20,669 bases of DNA from Monoraphidium neglectum (taxonomy: Eukaryota > Chlorophyta > Chlorophyceae > Sphaeropleales > Selenastraceae): contig NW_014012861.1 in NCBI RefSeq assembly GCF_000611645.1, positions 1 through 20,669 of the forward strand, read 5' to 3'. A model generated the notes under the pieces. It saw only the letters and a program-made list of their open reading frames with translations. It searched no databases and was not told the origin of the DNA. Positions 1-9,900 of this stretch are shown here, in pieces (within the stretch, counting starts at the first letter, position 1; each line of letters starts with the position of its first letter). A program made the translations under genes and the position numbers.

Positions 1-304
1 GGGTCAGAGAGCACAGCAGCGGCGGCGGACCGAACGACACCTGCCGCGGCGGCCCGCGGGCGCGGCTGACGCTGCCACCTGTCCGTCCGTCATGACCACC
101 CAAGTACGAGGCCGAAAGGGCAGCGCCCGCATGTAGGCCTGGCAGGCGCTGCAGTTGGTGCAGGTGCCAGGCGTCGCGGCGCTGCTGTCCTGCGCCCGCC
201 GCGGCCGCCGCGACGCCGCCTAAGCTACTGAAGTGCTGGCGCAGCTGCTTCTCAAGATTAGAAGCGCGGTGCCTGAGCTCCTGCGCCCAAGCTAAAGGCT
301 CCAT
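1..304 (-). CDS. 5' part of an unidentified protein gene, cut by the window edge
   Basis: On the minus strand a frame starts at an ATG at 304-302 and stays open for 101 codons to the window edge. The same frame is also open upstream to a stop near 525. The visible protein begins MEPLAWAQELRHRASNLEKQ, which looks like a short amphipathic or coiled-coil helix. It continues into an Ala-rich stretch and a Gly/Arg/Pro-rich stretch that may contain an unrecognised intron, since GT donors follow CAG near position 25. The ATG has a favourable G at +4, and a TATATATA sequence lies about 210 bp upstream. I do not recognise a family. A chance open frame in GC-rich DNA is possible, but the non-repetitive helical start and the absence of stops make a partial gene plausible. 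Confidence 0.38.
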   Translation of the reverse strand, partial: MEPLAWAQELRHRASNLEKQLRQHFSSLGGVAAAAAGAGQQRRDAWHLHQLQRLPGLHAGAALSASYLGGHDGRTGGSVSRARGPPRQVSFGPPPLLCSLT

Positions 305-511
305 GCTAGCGTTCGACAGCTGCTGCAGATCAATCAACAAGTTTTGAGAATAGTTCCGAGCAGTTGTCAACTGCAGCAGACGGCAGCGGTCACAAAAACG
401 TGCTTTGATAACACTGGATGCGTTTGCATGCGATCCTGTTGCTGGTGCTGCCTCACTCGGTGACAACGATTCCTTGCGACTAAAGGACGTATGTGCCTCT
501 GGATTTGGACG

Positions 512-519
512 TATATATA
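512..519 (-). promoter_or_regulatory. TATA-like box upstream of the left-edge minus-strand frame
   Basis: TATATATA, palindromic and so readable on either strand. It lies 208 bp upstream of the ATG at 304 and about 1 kb from the plus-strand gene start, so the minus-strand gene is the likelier user. This is inferred from position and composition only. Confidence 0.3.
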
Positions 520-529
520 GTTAAGAAAA

Positions 530-1540
530 TCATTCAGTTTTGCCCTAGTCCGCCTGCAGCACCATGGATTGCAGGATCACTACCGCATGTGAGGGGGGTC
601 ACTACAGGTGCAGGAGCCAATGGCTCGATGCTGAGTTTTTAAACATTCAAGGGTCGACATAAAGAAACAACAGAAAATGTGCGGGAGATGCAAGGCCTTG
701 GGCTTCAACCAACATGATTTCATTTAATGAAAAGTTGGGGACAAGGCGGTCAAAGCACAGACGTTGACTGTCCCGGCAGCCCCAGCTGTGGGGCGATGAG
801 ATGCGCGAGATAGCAGTTTGTACTTTAGCATAAACATTTCATTGCAAATGGCATTCAATCTGCCCAGCACAACGGCGCAGCCTGCAATTGGTTCAGCGTG
901 TGAAGACGCACTGCGGTGAGGAAGGCTCCAGTGTGGTGCTCAGGGGACAGGTGCGATTGCCGCGCTAGCGGAACGGCCAGGTGTGATTTTCGTGTTGGGA
1001 GTATGTACAGCTTGCTGATCGCCTCACATTGCCTGACCCACGCTAGCTTGACCCCAGCGCGGACCGGCAGGCGCACGCGCGGGCCTGGGCGCGGGTCTGG
1101 ACGCGGCCTCAGCATTCCCTCTCCATTCTCGCTGTCGCTTTCGAATGCTGATGTTATGATCTTCCACACATCCAGGCTACTGTTGATCTGAACAGGCTGT
1201 GTCAGGTGGCCGCTCGCGCTGCATGCAGTGACCCGGGACGGACGGACGGAGCCAGCGACGCGTGATTGCGTCAGGGCCGGAGTCTACGGGGTCATCTTGA
1301 CAGATTCAAGACGCCAAACAATTTTATCGGGATTTCTAGTCTCACAACAGCAGATGCAAGACACGGTGGCCCACACGATTGTCACACCCGTGACAGGGGA
1401 TCGCACGCACCTCGCTCTATCGGCTTTTGTTCGGAAAATACGTGCCTTGATCTACAGATGAGCATACTTCTACAAAGTCTCATAAGCTAGCCTTCGGTAC
1501 CATCGCCGCTGCGCGCGCACATCTGCACACAGCAACAAAA
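530..1540. other. Intergenic spacer, no supported gene
   Basis: About 1 kb between the left-edge minus-strand frame and the first dehydrogenase gene. Plus-strand frames here are short, without motifs, and mostly lack an ATG. On the minus strand a frame from about 1283 down to 855 lacks stops and includes an acidic stretch (ESDSENGEG). It has no good start, no convincing splice sites and no recognisable family, so I leave it uncalled. The spacer should hold the promoter and 5' UTR of the gene at 1541, but no clear TATA box is visible near that gene. Confidence 0.5.
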
Positions 1541-4500
1541 ATGGCGTCCCTGGCGCGAGGCATCGGGTTCTTCCAGGTCCCCGACATGAGCGGAAAGCTG
1601 GCGGTTGTCACGGGTGAGCGGGCCAGGCCGTGCAGGGGCCGCAATTGACTGGGCGCGCGCGATTGTGGCGGTCGGGGGCCGCCGCTGACGTCACCCTGCT
1701 CGCGGCAGTGGGCACGTGCGCGCTGCGCCCTCTATGCTAGCCAACTCTGGGAAGCGACTTGGATTTGACCTCATGGTGTGTGTGTGCCGCTGACCCTCAG
1801 GCGGCAACAGCGGCATCGGCGCAGAGGTGGCCAAGACCCTGGCAAAGCGCAATGCGACAGTGGGTGACCGCCGGCACTCGTTGAAAGAAGCCAGGCTTGA
1901 GCTTGTGCCTGGTGCTTCTGGCTGTGCCACTTGCCTGCTGCCGGCAGCCACTTTGCTTGTATTGAATGCAGCCACGCAGCCGCGTCGCGCGCATGCCATG
2001 CAAACCCTTGCCCGCCCGTGCCCCCCCAGGACCGAGCCCGGAACACTGGGCTGGCCGCCTTGTGTTGCCCACCGCTGTTCCCGTTTGCTGATGCGTCGTC
2101 ACCTACATGCGCTGTCCTGTAGGTGATCATCGCGTCGCGTGACGAGGGCCGCATGCAGGCCGCTGTCGATGCCATCAGGAAGGAGAGCGCCACGGCCGCC
2201 AAGAACATCCGCCCCATGTGAGCCGCATCGCTCCACCTGCCGGGTGCATTTGGGGCATGCGCATCCACCCCGCCCCTGGGTGTCCCTACTGAGCAAACCA
2301 CTGTCCAGTGGTTGCACCCCTTGTGTGCATGCTGTATCTGCCCTGCCCTCATCTACACGCGAGCTCAGCGATGAATTTAAATGTGTGAGTGGTGCTGACT
2401 GTGCGCCAGCAAGCGAGGCTGGCTTCCATGTTTCCATGCTCAGTGCCTGCTGTCTTACTTCACCACCGCACGATCTCATCTCTCCTGCGCACACACGCAC
2501 CTGCACACACCCGTGCATCCCCCATTCGCATGCAGTGTGTGCAACCTGGAGTCCATGAGGAGCATCAAGTCCTGCGCCGACCAGGTGACGGGATGCTGAT
2601 TCAACGCCCCGTGCACAAAACCAACCTCACGTTTCTGCTGTATGCATGCAAATCTGCCTGTACATTACATTACATCACGTTACATTACATCACGCTTTCC
2701 AGTAGCGAGGGGATTACATCACGCTTTTCCAGTAGCGAAAGGAAAAACACCTGCCTGTGATGGTCAATCCTGCATGGCCCCATCCATGTGGCGCACACAC
2801 GCGTACGCGACTGTTGCTCCCAGGTGCTGGCCCTGGACCGCCCCTTGGACCTGCTGGTCAACAATGCTGGCCGCTTCCTGGACGCACCCTTCCAGCTGAC
2901 AGAGGACGGGTTTGAACAGGTGTGGGGGGGCCGCGGGGGTAGGCCCGGCAGAAGGCTGGGCATGTGGCTCAAGGGTTGGCATTGCGGTGGGTTGGCTACT
3001 GGAAGTGCCGTGCACTGGCAGAGGTGCAGGGAAGGCGAGGGTGTGCAGCAGCCCTGCTGCTAGGCACCCAGCTGCGTGGCGACAGCTTCTGCCTGCCGCG
3101 GCTTCGGCAGCAGCTGGCGGGCTGTGTTGCTGGGGGATGGAAAGCGCAAAGCTGCATTGATTGCAGCTAGCTAGCGTATGCCCATGCTGACACGTTTATG
3201 ACTGCGAGCACTTGATTCTGACACAACGTGGCAGGTGCGATTGCCACCAAACCCACGCTACTCATCGATGTGCTGCTCTGCTCCTCTTGCACCGCCTGCG
3301 CGTTGGTGACCATCAATTGTATCGTTTTTGCCCCATCGCCCCCAGACCCACGCGGTCAACTTCTGGGGCCACGCCTACCTGACCCTCCTGCTTCTCAACC
3401 GCATCGTGGAAGCCGGGCCCTCACGCATCGTCCAAGTGGTGCGCGCGCATGCATGCGGCGGGGCTGTTTGAAGGGCCATGGGGGAGTGACTGCTGTAAGC
3501 CGAGTGCTCGATTTGTTTGCCGTCTGTGACCACACAGGTGGCATCCTTCAGCTATACCATCGAGTGGGTGCTCCCATTTCTTGACCACCAGCACGCAGGC
3601 GCGTGTCAGGGTTCAAAGCTGATCACGCTTGCCTTTGCAACCCGCAGGTGTCGTTTGGGGAGATTCTGGGGCGGGTCAGGATGCACGACCTGCGGGGCGC
3701 GAGGGAGGGCCAGAGCGGCTTCCCATCTTACTGCGACAGGTGATTGGTGGGGGCCAGTGAAGACGTGTTGGATGCATGTGTGATGCACTGTTGCCACGTT
3801 TTGGGGGGGGGGTGCGCTGGATGCACACTCCCAACAGTTGGCAGGCTGTCTGTTCTGAATGGATTTTCATTGCTATTGTTTCATCGCTGATGTGAGCAAC
3901 TAGATGCTTTTTTCTGCCAGCCCTCAACTCGCCGCATCCCACCCCCCACAACAATCCACCCGCCGCGGTGCAGCAAGCTGCTGGCCTACATCTGGCTGTC
4001 TGAGCTGCAGGTTCGCCTGCGCCGCGCGGGAGCTCAGGTAGACTGCTTCGGCACGCAGCCCGGGTGAGTCCGTATGCATGAATGTCTACCATATCAATGG
4101 GAATATCGGCACTGTCCCTTCCATCGCTCGCATTGTGAGTAAATTTGTCCCCAAAACGGTACTTGATGTGCGGCATGCCTCATCCCTGCAGTCTTCTTGC
4201 GTTTGCACTTGCATGCGCTCTCTGCCAACCCAATCCGTGCTGTGCTAAGCTGTTGATGACTGATAGTGTCAGCCGCTGGCTACTCAACAATGTCACCTTG
4301 GCAACCTGGCCTCCACCTGACTCTGATTGCAGTTGGGTCAACAGCCGCCTCATGGACAAGGTGCGACAGCGGCGCAATTGACAACGCGCAAGGGGGATAC
4401 ACTGCACGCCACCAACCTCCTGTGCTCAAGCCCTGGCTTGCTTGCACACCAGCTGCGCAGCCGGGCCGACTCCACCAGTCAAGGACGCGCGAACTCGGAG

Positions 4501-5738
4501 TTGGGGCCGTCCGTACCCCTTCCGGCTCACACGCGCGTCCAACGCACTCACGATGCGCCTCTCCTCTGCCCCAACCCCCACCCATACAGGTGGACTTCCG
4601 CTACCCCCTGTCAGTCCCTGCGCACTACGCGGCCAAGCTTTTTGCGCTGTCCCCCAAGTACGGCTGCCGCTCCACCCTGGTGAGTGGTGGAAGGCATCCC
4701 CACTTTGAGGCCTGCCTGCCTGCGGCTTGGGCAGTCAACTTCTCAAGTCCTGCTCAGCTGGCTGGTGACACAGCCTGTGCAGAGTTAGCGCTGCAGATAT
4801 GATGCTCACAAGGAGTTCCACCAAGGGTGCTGGAATCTGCAAGGTAAGGAGACTGGAGTGAGCACCAACGACATGGATTCTCACCCCTCAAACGGTGGCA
4901 AAAATGCATGTCAATCACACATGCCTGCAGTTTGCCGCCACAGACCCGAGCCTTACTGGTAAGGGCGTCAACAGCAGGGGCGTCGGCGCGCCCTACTTTG
5001 GGGCGCCCTACCCCCTGTTCAGCCTGCCCTTCTTCTTCCACACTGCGTCCGGCCCGGCCTGGAACTCCCAGGTGCGCAATTTTTGGTGTCGTCTTTACTT
5101 AACCAGTTGCTTGTGCATATGTGGGAAGTGATGGCACACCACTTATGTACTTTGCACGCCATGGGTTGGATGTTAACATTATCAGGTGTGTGGGGGCGTG
5201 TTCTGGATAACCTGAGGGAATTAATCAAAGGAAGAGAGGGTGTGCCTAGGGCTGGTGGACAGATCCACTAACCAGTCCTCGTGTCGCTCTCCATCCTTCA
5301 GGCACACAACGAGTCGCTGCGGGTGGCTGTGTGGGAAGAGGCTCACCGCATCTTGGAGGAGGTGGGGGGAGGGTAGCAGGGATCAAGCAATGTTTTTGTG
5401 TGCATGGAGGGGTGCAAGGGGTGTGGTGGGTTACATATTCAATTATTCACATTGCATGTTTGTCACCATGCCATGCGGTTGTTACACGCTGTCTGTGGTG
5501 TGAGGGGGAGGGGGTAGCAAGTGCATGATGCAACGACGTGTTCAGCTTGTGGGTCGATCGTCAAACGATCAACTAGTCTGGCATTTACCCGCAGCTGGTT
5601 CAAGGCATATCTAGCTGGCTGGCTCCCATCTAATGCCGCCGCACGCTCTCTTGTTTTGCGCCGCAGACCGCCGGACCTGGACTGCCGGACATCAACCTTA
5701 CCCTCACAGCGCCCCAGACGGCAGGTCGCTCATTGTAA
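1541..5738 (+). CDS. Short-chain dehydrogenase/reductase, retinol dehydrogenase/WWOX-like (copy 1, 14 exons)
   Basis: Probable NAD(P)H-dependent oxidoreductase of the SDR superfamily; substrate unknown. Exons: 1541-1613, 1801-1859, 2123-2217, 2536-2584, 2824-2919, 3346-3435, 3538-3567, 3648-3739, 3974-4063, 4333-4360, 4590-4679, 4931-5071, 5302-5361, 5667-5738. Joined they give 354 residues without a stop. The Rossmann glycine motif TGGNSGIG is at residues 24-31. Arg50 after beta-2 (IIASR) suggests NADP(H) preference. NNAG is at 105-108, the presumed catalytic Ser157 in RIVQVAS, and the YxxxK motif (YCDSK) at 192-196. The C-terminal region 265-311 is hydrophobic (PLFSLPFFF) and may bind a membrane. 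The ATG at 1541 precedes MASLARGIGFF, matching the start of copy 2. All introns are GT-AG. The exon 6 donor could instead lie 3 nt later, adding one Val. It is not convincingly protochlorophyllide reductase despite the similar YxDSK. Gene and superfamily are secure; the specific activity is not. Confidence 0.9.
2660..2738. repeat. TTACAT short repeats and a 25-bp direct duplication in intron 4 of SDR copy 1
   Basis: Several TTACAT/TTACATCACG units lead into a direct repeat: a unit at 2684-2708 (ATTACATCACG, then CTTTCCAGTAGCGA) recurs at 2713-2738 with one extra T. Both copies carry CCAG inside, a potential cryptic acceptor about 85-125 nt before the true exon 5 start. No similar array lies in the matching intron of copy 2, so it arose after the gene duplication or was lost there. 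Confidence 0.8.
3538..3567 (+). other. 30-nt microexon (exon 7) of SDR copy 1 carrying the presumed catalytic Ser
   Basis: The sequence CACACAG precedes ten codons, VASFSYTIEW, which are followed by GTGCTC. It is phase 0 at both ends, so skipping keeps the frame. With it the protein reads RIVQVAS, aligning to the SDR RIVNVSS strand whose second Ser is catalytic. Ser-to-Tyr spacing is then 35 residues, as in RDH/WWOX-type SDRs. Without it the join reads RIVQVSFGEIL and the spacing drops to about 26. This is a manual splice prediction; transcript support is not available here. Confidence 0.65.
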
Positions 5739-6123
5739 ATGCAGGGCTAGTGCATGCTTGACGGAGCTTCTGCAGGTGCAGCGCTTCAGCGATTCGGCGG
5801 TCTGGCCCACGTCATTGTAGGCTTGACCCTGCGGCTGGGGCTGAACTCAAGGCACTTTTTTGCGAGTGAATCAAGCAGATTCTTGGCAGGTGTGGAGCGT
5901 GTCTTGCCACGGGCTGGAACATTTGCTGTTGCAGTTGTACATGAATGGTTTTAGTGTGATGGTGGGGTCATCACTGCTTGCTTGGCCACATGGTGTGTGC
6001 ATCGTCATGGTGTATACGGTACAGAAGAAGCTTAGAGCACCGGGTGATGATGTGGTGTTATGACGTTGCGGTGGCGTGCACTGCCCCTTCTCATTGCAGC
6101 TAGTTACAAGTGATGAGCATTAT

Positions 6124-6194
6124 GATAATCCTCCCAAACAGCCTCTTGTCAGTGATTCATGTAATCCTCCCAAAAGGCCTCTTGCCAGTGGATT
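6124..6194. repeat. Imperfect tandem direct repeat (about 34 bp x 2)
   Basis: A unit starting GATAATCCTCCCAAACAGCC and ending TCAGTGATT (6124-6157) recurs as GTAATCCTCCCAAAAGGCC ending CCAGTGGATT (6161-6194). A TGTAA motif straddles the junction. It lies in the predicted 3' UTR or 3' flank of SDR copy 1. Confidence 0.7.
6160..6164 (+). promoter_or_regulatory. Candidate poly(A) signal TGTAA of SDR copy 1
   Basis: TGTAA, the usual poly(A) signal in chlorophyte algae, about 420 nt after the stop codon. Another TGTAA overlaps the stop itself (5734-5738) but would leave no 3' UTR. The choice is by position only. Confidence 0.35.
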
Positions 6195-6437
6195 GAAAGC
6201 CCAACGCTGTCGTGGGCAATCTTGAGTTTCACACCACGTCCAATATCATGTACAAAGAGTTGCAAGGCGCTGGTACGATGCAGTCATGAACGGCGGATGC
6301 AGTGGTCAAAATTCAGCACGGTGCCTTGATTGTGTGGCTGTCATCGCAATGATACTCTCTATTAGGATTTAATCTGAAATCTTGCCTATTGTCATACCCT
6401 GCAACGCAACAGCTACACAATTCACACGAAACTATTG

Positions 6438-6452
6438 AAAAAAAAAAAAAAA
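6438..6452. repeat. Poly(A) run of 15
   Basis: Fifteen consecutive A in the spacer between the SDR genes, unusual in this GC-rich context. It is consistent with a homopolymer slippage site or a decayed retroposon tail; nothing nearby decides between these. Confidence 0.8.
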
Positions 6453-6819
6453 CATCAGTATAAAGTTTGATAATGAACAAATCTCCACAGCTGCTTTCAA
6501 CAGCAAGTGCCGAGGCTGCGCCTCAAGAGATTTTGTGTACCACGGCATGCTCCCTGCGTCCCTGTCAGACAAATGCAGCGGCACACACACACAGTTGCTG
6601 GGTTGCGTCACGGCCGCCAAGGGGGGTCAAAACCTCAAGGTGCCGGAGCACAAACACGGTGACCTGCTTAGAAATTAAGTTGTACCAGCAGCATCGCGCA
6701 TCAAAACGTGACGACCTAATAGGGCATCCAGGATTGCACAATCATCGTGTACCCAGATCTGAAAGCACGTATCACAAGCGGGTACGTTCGCGAAAAAAAG
6801 GCAAGTAGTCGAACCCGCT

Positions 6820-6827
6820 TATAAATA
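6820..6827 (+). promoter_or_regulatory. TATA box of SDR copy 2
   Basis: TATAAATA lies 88 bp upstream of the ATG at 6915. A start of transcription about 30 bp downstream would give a 5' UTR near 60 nt. No equally clear box precedes copy 1, so the two paralogues may be transcribed differently. Confidence 0.5.
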
Positions 6828-6914
6828 CATCAGTAGACGGCATGACCCGACAAAAGCAGACTGTAACGCTGCCACTGCCACATGCGCAGGCCTTGACTGC
6901 AGCAGTGAGCAACA

Positions 6915-9900
6915 ATGGATTGGGTGGCGCGCAGCATTGGCTTCTTCCATGTCCCTGACATGACTGGCAAGCTGGCCATCGTGACTGGTGAGTGTTCAGC
7001 GCTTGCTCTGGGCACGCTTTCCCAAAGGATGGGTATGGGGATGTCAGCGTGATGTCATCGGCCGGGCGTGTGCTTGTGGCAAGGGAACACAGCGAGGCTG
7101 CGGCTGCCTCAGCGACTGGGAAGCCTGCAGGCACGCAGCTGCGAGTCAGTCCAAGCGCCATACTCGACTCAATCCCAGGCGGCAACAGCGGCATCGGATG
7201 GCAGGTGGTCAAGACACTGGCCAAGAACAATGCCACTGTGCGTAATGGGGAAATATGTGCGGCGATGTCGATGCCGGCACGCACGTCGCAGTGGTGCTGC
7301 GCGCAACCGGCGGCTGCCATCCTGCGAAGATTTACTGCGGCCGCGCAGGCTCATGTTAGTGCAGTCGGCCTGGCGTGCGCAGCAAGCTGGCGCCCAACGC
7401 TTGCGATTCACCATGCTGCCTCTGGCGCAGCAATTCGGGGTGGGACTGAGGGTGAATTGCAACCTGCCGGCTAAATTCACGCGCTGTGTGCATGATGCAG
7501 GTGATCATCGCGTCGCGGGACAAGGGCCGCATGCAGACGGCGATAGAGTCCCTGTGGAAGGAGGACCCTGCTGCTGCCAAACATGTCAGCTACATGTGAG
7601 CTGCTCGGCCCAGGCCTGGAAACCCATATGCGCCCGGGTGTCCTGCGCACCTGCACATTCTGCTGCTGTGACTGCTGCTACTGCTGCTACTGCTGCTGCT
7701 GCTGCTGCTGCCGCCGCTGCTGCTGCTGCTGCTGCTGCGGCTGCTGCCGCTGCTGCCGCTGCTGTGTGTCCAGGCTCGAATTGATTTCTTGTTCTGGGCA
7801 GCTGCCCCTGGGCTGCCTGCTGCCAACACCCACAGCCACCTACACGCTCACCTGCTGGTATCCAAAGAAGCGGTTGCCTGGGACCGTTGCCCTTGCACTG
7901 ATTTTTAGCTGTTATATTTTCTCACCATCTGATAGCATTTGACGACCGCCCCAACATTCCCTCCACACGGCAGGGTCTGCAACCTTGAGTCGATGAAGAG
8001 CATCCGCGCCTTTGCCGACAGGGTGAGTGCGAGTCAGCTTACGCACGGCGCACCCCTTGACGCCAGCCAGCCAGCTGGCCGCAACTGCCAGCGAGTCTGC
8101 TGAGCTGGCCACTCGTGGCTGTTTCAGGCGCAGGCTTGGCACTCCTCAAGAGCGCACTTGCGAGTAAGTTTACCGCGCGTTGCGACGCCCTCTGATCAGC
8201 CTTGCAGATGCTTGCGCTCAACCCCTCACTACACATCCCCCTCTGCATGTGCCCCCTCTGTAACCACTTGCGCATGTGCACAATCCCGCCCCCCCCAGAT
8301 CCTGGCCATGGGCCGCCCCCTTGACCTGCTGGTTAACAACGCCGGCCGCTTCCTGGACGCACCCTTCCAGCTGACAGAGGACGGGTTTGAACAGGTGGAG
8401 TTCACTCTCGTGGGGAGGGGGGGGCTGACCGGAGTTGCCCGCCTTGGCTTTGCAACCAACTGTGTCACCACTGCGTCACCGCTGCACACAACGGCTCTGC
8501 GCGCTCGGGAGTTCATCAAGAGCCATGTTTGTTGATGTAGTGCATGTGCATGCGCATGGAGGTGCAGCAGGCCCCAGCAAATAGGAGCAGCCAGACGAGC
8601 AGGCTGAGGATTTTCCAGCATATGCAACGAAGTTTGTGTTTCTGCCAGGCGTGCTTTGCGGCGAAATCCTCCGGCCTGACCGCACCATCATCTGCGCGCT
8701 CCTTGTGGCTGAAATGCTGCTGCGCAGACCCACGCGGTCAACTTCTGGGGCCACGCCTACCTGACCCTCCTGCTTCTGTGCCGCATCATTGAGGCCGGGC
8801 CCTCGCGCATCGTCCAAGTGGTGCGCACGTGCTTTGGGCACCATTTGCTGGGTTACATTGTGTTGTGATTATGCTGTTGTGCGTTCATCTGTGGTTCTCT
8901 GCCTGACTGAGATGGCTCGCACAACCTCGCCAAAAGCCTGGCCTGGCCCCGGCCGCAATTTTTTTCACCGAGCCGTCGCGCGTGCCCGCAATTGGCTGGT
9001 GGTTATTTGCATGAGTGAGTCGGCTCACCGTCGTATCAGACACCTGCGCGTGCCCGAATGATGCTGCAAACCTTGACAGGTGTCCTTTGGGGAGATCCTG
9101 GGGCGAGTGAGGATGCATGACCTGCGAGGCGCTGAGGAGGGCAGCAGCGGCCTGATCACCTACTGCGACAGGTGGGTGGATGGGCGCTGCGAGGCGCACT
9201 CACCACACCCATGCACCTCATGCGCTGATGATCATGACGAGCCCCCTGCCAGAACTTTGCCGGGCCACTGCCTTGCCCCACTGGGAATTTCTGCGTACAA
9301 ACAGGCAGGCAACTACGGGGATCTAGTAACAATGCCACCCACCTCACACACAATCGTGCCACCGCCTGGACGTCCACCCACTGCTGTTTTCTCACACTCA
9401 CCTTTGCTTTGTAGCATGCAATCTCTGCTGTGTTCCCGCGCTGCCCCCCCCAGCGTGCTGTTATCTGTGACCCGGCGCCTGCACACGCGCTCGCCTGCCG
9501 CACGCACTCGCGCAGCAAGCTGCTGGCATACGTCTGGCTGTCGGAGCTGCAGGTCCGCCTGCGCCGCGCGGGAGCGCAGGTCGACGTCTTTGCCACGCAG
9601 CCCGGGTGAGCCAACACGCCTTCCTCCCTTGACCAAGCCCGTACCCATGCTTGAGTTGCCTTTGAGGCTGTGTATTCTTGGACATAGGGAGGGATACCTG
9701 GTGCTGGCCTTTGTGGAATCACATGATGTCTGCCGCGCCCTGCTGGGCTGGCTCCTTGCCAGCCGACAATACTGACCCACCACGCGCTCCCCCATCTCTA
9801 TGCAACTCGCTTGGCGTCCACCGCCCACATATGCACAGCTATGTTGCCAGTGGGCTCATGAACAAGGTGCGGGGCGCCACCTAGTCCTGCGTCGACTGCG

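Larger units (their letters stand above)
5739..6914. other. Spacer between the tandem SDR genes: 3' flank of copy 1 and promoter of copy 2
   Basis: No coding sequence is supported. It holds a TGTAA poly(A)-type motif, a pair of imperfect direct repeats (6124-6194), a run of 15 A (6438-6452) and a TATA box before the second gene. Open frames are short and without motifs. The A run could be the tail of an old retroposed element, but I see no flanking target duplication or promoter boxes that would show this. Confidence 0.55.

Noticed and set aside
855..1283. Stop-free minus-strand frame with an acidic stretch
   Set aside because: No ATG near its start, no convincing splice sites, no recognisable domain. 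Could be a distal exon of the left-edge gene, but nothing in the sequence shows it.
1541..5738. SDR copy 1 as protochlorophyllide reductase because of YCDSK
   Set aside because: The glycine motif, the long region between Ser and Tyr and the C-terminal half fit the retinol dehydrogenase/WWOX type better. Shared YxDSK alone is not diagnostic.
6100..6460. Possible SINE or retroposon ending in the poly(A) run
   Set aside because: No target-site duplication, no A/B box, no second copy in the window.
7068..7784. 238-codon plus-strand frame
   Set aside because: Runs through introns and exons of SDR copy 2 in the wrong frame and ends in the CTG repeat, giving artificial polyalanine.
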